Shown one piece after another: positions 6,596 through 12,835 of a DNA stretch of 15,592 nt. Both the position numbers and the translations under genes were made by a program. The DNA is from Helicobacteraceae bacterium (GTDB taxonomy: Bacteria; Campylobacterota; Campylobacteria; Campylobacterales; Helicobacteraceae): contig CAAGLK010000032.1 in assembly GCA_900770765.1 (NCBI GenBank), forward strand, positions 1 through 15,592, written 5' to 3'. The notes beneath the pieces were generated by a model, which saw nothing but the letters and a program-made list of their open reading frames with translations, was not told where the DNA came from and searched no databases. Position 1 is the stretch's first letter, and each line of letters begins with the position of its first letter.

Positions 6596-7672
6596 TTGGA
6601 TTTTTTAGAGGGAATTGACTATAGAGACCCACTTTTTGGCATTATGCTATTTATATTTTTAATCGGTGTTATTTTTCTATTTGCATATTATTATAATTAT
6701 ATTTTAAGTAAAAAAAAGCAGCAAAGTATCGCAAAATTTATTGAAAGTTTTGATTATATAGGATTTGACAAAGAAATAAGAGAATTCTTAGCTTTAAGTG
6801 CAAACCCACTTCCCTCTCTTTTATTTATGGCAAAAATGTATCAAAAAAGCGCCGATTATGAAAAAGCGATTCGCCTATTTATCACACTTTTAGATTCCAT
6901 TAAAAACCCAATTGATAAGATTCCAATCTTAGAATCTTTAGGAGTAGTTTATGAAAAGGCTGGCTTTAAAATCCGTGCAAAAGAAATTTATTTAGAAATT
7001 TTACACCACTACCCTAGAAATCCACTTATTTTAAAAGCATTAATTAAAATTTATGAAGAATTAAAAGCATATAAAGATGCACTAGATGCCCTAGAATGCT
7101 TAGAGGAAATTCAAGGAAACACAAATTTACATAAAAAATATTTACAAGCTAAAATTTTAATACTTAACAAAATAGACGCTAAAGAAAAAGGTGAAAAACT
7201 ACTAAATATGCTAAAAATAGAGCCACGGCTTACTCGTTTAATTTTAGGATTCTTTAAAGATTTCTACCCAACGCTATTTTGGCAAAGCTTACTAGAAATT
7301 AAGCCAGAGTCCTTATTTAATATCTTAGATATTATTTGGAATCTAAAAGAAATTCCACAAGATATAAAAGAACTTTTAAAAGAGATTCCGCAAAATAAAA
7401 ATGAAAAAATATTAAAAGACTTGCTAGAAGCAAAGGGGATTTTACCGCTAAGTGTGGCTAAAAAAGAGAGTTTTGAACTAGAAGCCTTATGTCTTTTAAA
7501 AGCACATAAAAGTTTTTTAGGCGATTTAAATTTTAGCTATCAATGCAATGTTTGCAAAGCAATTTCGCCATTGTCTTTTGAGCGTTGTCCGCATTGTGGA
7601 GCCCTATTAGAGTGCAAAGTAAATTTAATCTTAAAGGAGAAGCAAGATGAAGCGCGTTACTCTTTTTTGTGA
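6596..7672 (+). CDS. LapB/YciM-like membrane-anchored TPR protein with C-terminal rubredoxin-type zinc ribbon
   Basis: This 358-residue protein has one N-terminal membrane segment (about 13-33, followed by Lys-Lys-Lys). Helical tetratricopeptide-type repeats run from about 70 to 210. A C-terminal four-cysteine zinc or iron knuckle has C317-x2-C320 and C331-x2-C334. That order (membrane anchor, TPRs, rubredoxin-like tail) is the LapB/YciM architecture; in E. coli LapB controls LpxC stability and links LPS synthesis and transport. Whether this distant protein does the same is inference. The start is TTG at 6596 with AAGGGA 5 nt upstream. The last 26 nt overlap rnhA, whose Shine-Dalgarno lies inside this gene. 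A hypothetical TPR gene in the same place next to rnhA is also found in H. pylori. Confidence 0.72.
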   Translation: MDFLEGIDYRDPLFGIMLFIFLIGVIFLFAYYYNYILSKKKQQSIAKFIESFDYIGFDKEIREFLALSANPLPSLLFMAKMYQKSADYEKAIRLFITLLDSIKNPIDKIPILESLGVVYEKAGFKIRAKEIYLEILHHYPRNPLILKALIKIYEELKAYKDALDALECLEEIQGNTNLHKKYLQAKILILNKIDAKEKGEKLLNMLKIEPRLTRLILGFFKDFYPTLFWQSLLEIKPESLFNILDIIWNLKEIPQDIKELLKEIPQNKNEKILKDLLEAKGILPLSVAKKESFELEALCLLKAHKSFLGDLNFSYQCNVCKAISPLSFERCPHCGALLECKVNLILKEKQDEARYSFL

Positions 7673-8072
7673 TGGTTCATCTCTAGGGAATCCTGGTCCT
7701 GGTGGCTGGTGTGGAATCCTACAATATAAAGATAAAGAAAAAATAATAAGTGGCGGAAGCAAAGAGGCTACAAATAATCAAATGGAGCTTACCGCATTAA
7801 TTAAAAGCCTAGAGATTCTAAAAGTGCCTTGCGAAGTGCTTGTAATATGCGATTCTAAATATGTTTTAGATGGAGTAAGTCAATGGCTAGATGGCTGGGT
7901 GCAAAAAAATTTTAAAGGCGTAAAAAACCCTGATTTGTGGCGATATTACTTGCAAGTTTCAAAAATACATAAAGTAGAAGTGCAGTGGATTAAAGGGCAC
8001 AGCGGACATAAAGAAAATGAAAAATGCGATAAAATCGCTAAAGAAGAAGCACTAAAATTTAAACAATATTAA
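7647..8072 (+). CDS. rnhA: Ribonuclease HI
   Basis: This 141-residue enzyme cleaves the RNA strand of RNA-DNA hybrids such as Okazaki primers and R-loops. The four acidic catalytic residues are present: D9 (FCDGSS), E47 (NNQMELTA), D69 (ICDSK) and D128 (EKCDKIA). H118 in KGHSGH is the catalytic loop histidine, 10 residues before the last Asp as in E. coli RNase HI. The length is normal for a bacterial type 1 enzyme. The ATG at 7647 is preceded by AAAGGAG with about 7 nt spacing, a strong ribosome-binding site inside the upstream TPR gene. The stop codon overlaps the Shine-Dalgarno of rnc. Confidence 0.96.
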   Translation: MKRVTLFCDGSSLGNPGPGGWCGILQYKDKEKIISGGSKEATNNQMELTALIKSLEILKVPCEVLVICDSKYVLDGVSQWLDGWVQKNFKGVKNPDLWRYYLQVSKIHKVEVQWIKGHSGHKENEKCDKIAKEEALKFKQY

Positions 8073-8080
8073 GGAAAAAA

Positions 8081-8755
8081 GTGAATTTACAAGATTTTCA
8101 AAACACACTAGGCTACAAATTTAAAAAACAAAATTTATTAAAAGAAGCCCTAACACACAAAAGTGCAAAAAAGGGAAACAATAACGAACGATTAGAGTTT
8201 TTAGGTGATGCAGTGCTTGATTTAATAGTTGGTGAATTTTTGTTTAAAAAATTTCCAAATAAGCGAGAGGGTGAATTATCAAAAATGCGGGCTTCAATGG
8301 TTAATGAAAAAGCATTTGCTAAAGTTGCAAGGCATTTAAAAATAGGCGATTTTTTATATATTTCTGGAGCAGAAGAGCAAAATAATGGGCGAGAAAAAGA
8401 TTCTATTTTATCAAATGCTTTTGAAGCTATCATTGGTGCAATTTACCTAGAAAGCGGCTTTGAAATAACTCAAAAAATTATGAATAATTTATTAAATAAA
8501 ATATATCCATCAATAAGTCTAAATAGCCTATTTTATGATTATAAAACAACACTGCAAGAAGTAACACAAGCAATTTTTAATCAAACACCACATTATGAAG
8601 TGCTAGATTCCAGCGGACCTGACCATAATAAAGAATTTTTAATGTGTGTAAAAGTTAATGATAAAGAGTATGGAAGAGGGGTTGGAAAAAGTAAAAAAGA
8701 AGCACAGCAAATTTGTGCAAAAATAGCATTAGAAAAATTAAAGGCTTTAAAATGA
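8081..8755 (+). CDS. rnc: Ribonuclease III
   Basis: This 224-residue enzyme cleaves double-stranded RNA in rRNA maturation and RNA decay. The N-terminal RNase III domain holds the signature NERLEFLGDAVLD at about 35-47 (E36, E39, D43) and E115 in SNAFEAIIGA. The position equivalent to E. coli D114 is N112. From memory this change is seen in other RNase III proteins, so it is probably tolerated. The C-terminal double-stranded RNA-binding domain runs from about 152 to 222 and ends with the expected KKEAQQICAKIALEKL helix. The start is GTG at 8081, with AAGGA 5 nt upstream overlapping the rnhA stop codon. It overlaps aroC by ATGA. Confidence 0.95.
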   Translation: MNLQDFQNTLGYKFKKQNLLKEALTHKSAKKGNNNERLEFLGDAVLDLIVGEFLFKKFPNKREGELSKMRASMVNEKAFAKVARHLKIGDFLYISGAEEQNNGREKDSILSNAFEAIIGAIYLESGFEITQKIMNNLLNKIYPSISLNSLFYDYKTTLQEVTQAIFNQTPHYEVLDSSGPDHNKEFLMCVKVNDKEYGRGVGKSKKEAQQICAKIALEKLKALK

Positions 8756-9825
8756 ATTCTTTTGGAGAAAGATTACGCTTTAGCACTTTTGGCGAGAGTC
8801 ATGGAGTTGGAATCGGCGGTGTGCTAGATGGGCTACCTGCTGGAATAGAAATTGATTTAGACTTTATAAAACAAGAAATGCAAAGAAGAGCCGGCGGGCG
8901 GAATCTCTACTCCACACAACGCAAAGAAGCCGATGAAGTTGAGATTCTAAGCGGCGTTTTTGAAGGTAAAACCACAGGGACAAGTTTAGGATTTTTTATT
9001 AAAAATTCTGCAAATAAAAGTAGCGATTATGAAAATATTAAAAATATCTTTCGCCCAGGACACGCAGATTTTACTTATTTTAAAAAATATGGAATAAGAG
9101 ATTATAGAGGTGGTGGGCGAAGTAGCGCTAGAGAAAGTGCCGCTAGAGTCGCCGCTGGAGCAATTGCAAAGCTATTTTTAAAAAACTTTAATATTGAAAT
9201 AAAAGGTGGAATCTTAAGCATAGGTGAAATTTGTGGAAGCGATTTAGATTTTGAATATGCTAAAAATAGCGAGATTTTTTCCCTAGATAAAAACGCAGAA
9301 TCCGCACAAAAAGAAGCCATAGAAAACGCAAGAAACTCTCACGATAGCATAGGAGGAATAGCTTTAATTTGCGCTAGTGGCGTGATGGCTGGATTAGGAG
9401 AGCCACTATATTACAAACTAGATAGTGCGATTGGCGCTTTAATGCTAGGATTAAATGGCGTAAAAGCAGTTGAAATTGGCTCTGGTGTGGAATCCTCTAA
9501 AAAAAGTGGCTCACAAAATAACGATAAAATGGATAAAAACGGATTCTTAAGTAACCACTGCGGCGGAATCCTAGGCGGTATTAGTAATGGAAGCGATATT
9601 GTAATTAAGGTGCATTTCAAGCCAACGCCTAGCATTTTCCTACCACAAAGCACACAAAATATTTTTGGCGAGTGCGTAGAGTGCAATATTAAAGGTCGCC
9701 ACGACCCTTGTATTGCCGTGCGTGGAAGCGTAGTATGCGAGGCAATACTAGCGTTAATCTTAAGTGATATGCTTTTATTAAACGCCACAAGCAAGCTAGA
9801 GTATTTACAAAAAATTTATAAATGA
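8752..9825 (+). CDS. aroC: Chorismate synthase
   Basis: This 357-residue enzyme converts EPSP to chorismate with reduced FMN, the last common step to aromatic amino acids and folate. All three family signatures are present: FGESHGVGIGGVLDGLPAG near the N-terminus (H17), PGHADFTYFKKYG followed by GGGRSSARESAARVAAGA in the middle, and GRHDPCIAVRG near the C-terminus. I place the start at ATG 8752, which overlaps the rnc stop (ATGA) and gives the standard MNSFGERLRFSTFGESHG beginning. A TTG 39 nt upstream would add a tail encoded within rnc that the family lacks. An AAAGG lies a few bases before the ATG. The 3' end overlaps the PseG-like gene by ATGA. Confidence 0.97.
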   Translation: MNSFGERLRFSTFGESHGVGIGGVLDGLPAGIEIDLDFIKQEMQRRAGGRNLYSTQRKEADEVEILSGVFEGKTTGTSLGFFIKNSANKSSDYENIKNIFRPGHADFTYFKKYGIRDYRGGGRSSARESAARVAAGAIAKLFLKNFNIEIKGGILSIGEICGSDLDFEYAKNSEIFSLDKNAESAQKEAIENARNSHDSIGGIALICASGVMAGLGEPLYYKLDSAIGALMLGLNGVKAVEIGSGVESSKKSGSQNNDKMDKNGFLSNHCGGILGGISNGSDIVIKVHFKPTPSIFLPQSTQNIFGECVECNIKGRHDPCIAVRGSVVCEAILALILSDMLLLNATSKLEYLQKIYK

Positions 9826-10784
9826 GTAAAAAGCTAGCCTTATTATTCGCAGATTCCACGCTTGGCGTAGGCTTAGGGCATATTAGCCGCACAAAAGCCT
9901 TACAAAGCAAGCTAGAATCCTTAGGCTATGAGGCTAGATTTTTTGACACAAAAGACTTTGATAGTGTTTTAAATGATTTTAAGATAAATTTAAGCGATGA
10001 AAAAATTTGTGATTTAATAGCTATTGATTCTTATGTTTTAGAGTTAGAATCCTATAAAAAAGCAGCGGATTTTTCTAAACTAGCCCTATTTTTTGATGAT
10101 TTTATGCGTCTTCCCTACCCTAGCGGAATTATTGTAAATTACGCAAATGGCGCGGATTTTAACGCTTATAAAAGCAAATATCCACATCATATTTTATTTT
10201 TAGGAAGCCCTTATTTGCTTTTGCAAGATTCTTTTAAAAATGCCATTAAGCAAAATCTAAAAAATCCTATATCTTTAAATCAAAATATTAAAAAGATTCT
10301 ACTAACACTAGGTGGCGTTGATGTTTTAGGTCTAAATAATGAAATTTGCAACACGCTTTTAAATAATACAACTTTAGAAATCCACTGCATTTCAAAGAAT
10401 CCTTTAAAGGCGGAATCTAAAAGGCTTAAGGTTTATTATAATTTAGATTCCAACGCACTTTGTGAATTAATTAAAAGCGTGGATATTTGTATTTGTGCTT
10501 GTGGGCAGAGTTTAGGTGAGATTCTAGCTTGTGGGATTCCAGCAATTGCTTTAGAAGTGGCCAATAATCAAAGGGCAAATTTAGATAGCTTTAAACACTG
10601 CACGCTAAATTTAAAAAACGCTTATTTGAAAGATAAAAGCGAGATTCTAACCTTTATTAAAAATTCTTTAAGTGCTTATGAAAATTTAAGTTTAAGGCAA
10701 GAATACCAAAAAGCCGCCCTAAAGATTCTAAGCAAACCTACAAAATGGAAAAAACTAAAAAACTTACAAGCATTGGATTCTTAA
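9822..10784 (+). CDS. pseG: PseG-like nucleotide-sugar hydrolase (GT-B fold), probable pseudaminic acid pathway enzyme
   Basis: This 320-residue protein shows the chain of motifs found in PseG, the enzyme that removes UDP from UDP-2,4-diacetamido-trideoxy-altropyranose. GVGLGHISR near the N-terminus carries H20, matching the catalytic-base His of C. jejuni PseG (GFGHIKR). The others, in order, are IDSY, FFDD, NYANGAD, LGSPYLLL, LLTLGGVD, and a C-terminal nucleotide-binding segment with GQSLGEILACGIP and ANNQ. Conservation is moderate, so a related glycosyltransferase or another UDP-sugar hydrolase is possible. Pseudaminic acid decorates flagellin in Campylobacter and Helicobacter. No other pse gene is in the window. 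The ATG overlaps the aroC stop (ATGA) and no Shine-Dalgarno precedes it, so translation is probably coupled to aroC. It ends 12 nt from the convergent methyltransferase gene. Confidence 0.66.
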   Translation: MSKKLALLFADSTLGVGLGHISRTKALQSKLESLGYEARFFDTKDFDSVLNDFKINLSDEKICDLIAIDSYVLELESYKKAADFSKLALFFDDFMRLPYPSGIIVNYANGADFNAYKSKYPHHILFLGSPYLLLQDSFKNAIKQNLKNPISLNQNIKKILLTLGGVDVLGLNNEICNTLLNNTTLEIHCISKNPLKAESKRLKVYYNLDSNALCELIKSVDICICACGQSLGEILACGIPAIALEVANNQRANLDSFKHCTLNLKNAYLKDKSEILTFIKNSLSAYENLSLRQEYQKAALKILSKPTKWKKLKNLQALDS

Positions 10785-10796
10785 AAAAACTTTAAG

Positions 10797-11756
10797 CTAC
10801 TTAAGATAAGGCAGCTCCCACTTAGGGAGTGGAATCTCAGCTAAATTAAAAAATTTTCTAAATTTATTTGCTATAAAAAACGCAAACAGCGGTGCTACAG
10901 CATTGCCAATATGCGCATAGCACGCAGAATTTGACCCATAAAAAATAAAATCATCTGGGAAGCTCTGCAGTCTAGCACACTCTCGCACACTTAATCTCCG
11001 CTTAAGATTCGGGTGTGGGTGAATCACCGCTCCACCGCCCCTAGAACCTCTCCCGGTAATCGTAGGGCTTGGCTTATCCCACTTTAAAACCCTATTTCCT
11101 ACATAGCCATTTATCTTTACTGCATGGGCGTTTCCCATGTGATTTGCGATACTCTCGCTAAACTCCTCTGGTAAATCGCCTATGCACTCCTTTAAAGTTG
11201 GCTTATAATTATGCGGTGTTGGGAAGTCTATCTCTCCTTTTAAATCACTTCTTACGCCGATAATTATCACTCTTTTTCTATTTTGTGCGACTAAAAAGTC
11301 ATTAGCATTTAAGACACTATATTTCACACGATACCCAGCCGCCTCAAAACTCTTTAGAATCTTATTTTCAAAATTTTCCCTAAACTCACCACCACTTTTT
11401 ATACCCATCACATTTTCTACTAAAAAGCATTGCGGCTTCTTAGCTTCTAAAATCCTAGCATATTCAATATAAAGCGCATTGTATTTACTGCCTAAATCCC
11501 TATTTTTACCATTTGCAATAGTAAAGCCAAGGCAAGGAAACCCACCGATTAATACATCACAATCTGGCACTTGCTTAGAATCTAGCTTATAAATATCCTC
11601 GCATAAAATTTTGCTTTTTAGATTCTTACTATAAGTAAAACACGCATCTTTATCAATATCATTAGCAAAGATTATTTTAAACCCAGCCCTCTCAAAGCCC
11701 AAGTCTAGCCCACCACAGCCACTAAATAAACTAGCAACCTTAATATCTAAACCCAC
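10797..11756 (-). CDS. DNA (cytosine-5)-methyltransferase of a Type II restriction-modification system
   Basis: This 319-residue m5C methyltransferase has the motifs in order: motif I FSGCGGLDLGFERAG (11-25, AdoMet binding), motif IV GGFPCLGF (71-78, catalytic C75), motif VI ENV (114-116), motif VIII QNRKRVIIIG (158-167), motif IX RRLSVRECARLQSFPDDF (253-270) and motif X IGNAVAPLFA (283-292). The region between VIII and IX, which sets target specificity, is only about 85 residues and includes TITGRGSRGGG. Motif IV reads PCLGFT rather than the common PCQGFS. The start is GTG at 11756 with AAGGG 6 nt upstream. It overlaps the end of the upstream restriction gene by 17 nt, so expression is coupled. 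The target sequence cannot be read from the sequence. It should protect the chromosome from its partner. Confidence 0.95.
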   Translation of the reverse strand: MGLDIKVASLFSGCGGLDLGFERAGFKIIFANDIDKDACFTYSKNLKSKILCEDIYKLDSKQVPDCDVLIGGFPCLGFTIANGKNRDLGSKYNALYIEYARILEAKKPQCFLVENVMGIKSGGEFRENFENKILKSFEAAGYRVKYSVLNANDFLVAQNRKRVIIIGVRSDLKGEIDFPTPHNYKPTLKECIGDLPEEFSESIANHMGNAHAVKINGYVGNRVLKWDKPSPTITGRGSRGGGAVIHPHPNLKRRLSVRECARLQSFPDDFIFYGSNSACYAHIGNAVAPLFAFFIANKFRKFFNLAEIPLPKWELPYLK

Positions 11757-12684
11757 AAAACACCCTTTTTAACTCATTTACAATTCTCTCTTTTTGTGCT
11801 AAATCCCCATTAAAATACCTAGTATAAGCCCTATGTAACTCTAAATCAAATCTATTAATATCGTCTAAAACCGACCCATTTAATCGCTCAAATTCCAAAA
11901 CCACTTTTTTATCGCAATGCTTTAAAATAGAATCTTTTTTAATCCTTAAACTATTCCCCTCATATCTTGTAAAAAGCTCACAAAATCGCTCCTTGCTCAA
12001 ATGCGATTCCACAATTTTATTAAACTCATATCCGCTAAAAAAATACAAAGAAATTCTATGATTTTCTTTAATCGCCACAAGCAAATCATCGCTAAAGACA
12101 AACTCACTCATTTTTAAAAATTTTTCAAAAAATTTATTTAATTTTTCATTTAAATTTATAACTTCTATTAGCTTTTGCAACTGCGAAGATGAGCCAAGCC
12201 CTATGCCACTCGCACTTTTTCGCTCACTTAAAAAGCCATCTAGTCCTAGCCCATCAAAAAGCACTCGCTTCTCAAAGCTACCCATATTAAGCTCTGCATT
12301 TTTTAAAATAAGCGTCTTAATGCTTAGTGCGTAACTTTTAAATAAAATATCCGCCTTTTCTCTTTTATTTGATGCAATAATATCCTTAACATTAGAAAAA
12401 TAATCGCTTATTTCAAAAACTTCATTACTTCTAGCCTTAGAATCCGTAATTTCGCCTTTAAAAAGAGTTGCGATAAAGTCCTCTAACTCCCTAGCCGAGC
12501 TTTTTCTCTTGCTTACTTCATTGCTACAAATAAATTTATGCAAACAATTTAAAATATAAAGCGAGTTAAAATCATCTTTTTTAGCTAAATTTTTAAAAAA
12601 CAAAAACACATCATCAATGCTTTTATTGCTAATACTAGGCAAAAATTCCCGCAAAAATCCTACGATTTGCAACTCTCTTATCAT
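11740..12684 (-). CDS. Probable Type II restriction endonuclease, family not recognised
   Basis: This 314-residue protein is called a restriction enzyme because it lies directly upstream of, and overlaps by 17 nt, a Type II m5C methyltransferase gene. I do not recognise its family with certainty. Numbered from the ATG, an acidic helix ARELEDF (64-70) and a segment EKADILFKSYALSIKTLI (109-126, with D112 and K123) could form a variant PD-(D/E)xK nuclease site with Ser in place of the usual acidic residue. It is followed by ERKSASGIGLGSSSQ (154-168). No membrane or HTH segment is evident. The preferred start is ATG at 12684, with AAGGG 5 nt upstream. A GTG at 12705 would add seven residues but has no such site. 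The codon composition is AT-rich and lysine-heavy, like the surrounding genes. Confidence 0.7.
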   Translation of the reverse strand: MIRELQIVGFLREFLPSISNKSIDDVFLFFKNLAKKDDFNSLYILNCLHKFICSNEVSKRKSSARELEDFIATLFKGEITDSKARSNEVFEISDYFSNVKDIIASNKREKADILFKSYALSIKTLILKNAELNMGSFEKRVLFDGLGLDGFLSERKSASGIGLGSSSQLQKLIEVINLNEKLNKFFEKFLKMSEFVFSDDLLVAIKENHRISLYFFSGYEFNKIVESHLSKERFCELFTRYEGNSLRIKKDSILKHCDKKVVLEFERLNGSVLDDINRFDLELHRAYTRYFNGDLAQKERIVNELKRVFCGFRY

Positions 12685-12782
12685 TTTATCCCTTAACCAA
12701 AACACATTTGCGATTCCACATTTTAAGCTACCTTTTGTTATCGTAAAATAGAAGCGATTGTGGCAATCTAAAACATAGTTTG

Positions 12783-12788
12783 ATTATA
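12783..12788 (-). promoter_or_regulatory. Candidate -10 box (TATAAT) for the restriction-modification pair
   Basis: The minus strand reads GCAATATAATCAAAC here, about 100 nt upstream of the endonuclease ATG. The predicted leader of about 90 nt is longer than for other genes in the window. A weaker TAAAAT box nearer the gene (about 12716-12721) is an alternative. No controller-protein gene is present between alaS and the pair. Confidence 0.4.
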
Positions 12789-12835
12789 TTGCAACAAAAT
12801 AGCGTTTAAGAATCCGCAAAGATTCCTAAAGGATT

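Noticed and set aside
8713..8751. Upstream TTG start for aroC adding 13 residues
   Set aside because: The extra residues are encoded within rnc and do not belong to the chorismate synthase family. The ATG at 8752, with the ATGA overlap, gives the standard N-terminus.
10780..10796. Inverted repeat CTTAAA-N5-TTTAAG at the stop codon of the PseG-like gene, a possible bidirectional terminator
   Set aside because: The stem is only 6 bp and almost all A-T, with no U-tract beyond it. In AT-rich DNA this is likely to occur by chance, so I do not call a terminator.
12685..12705. GTG start at 12705 for the endonuclease, seven residues longer
   Set aside because: It has no Shine-Dalgarno at suitable spacing, whereas the ATG at 12684 has AAGGG 5 nt upstream.
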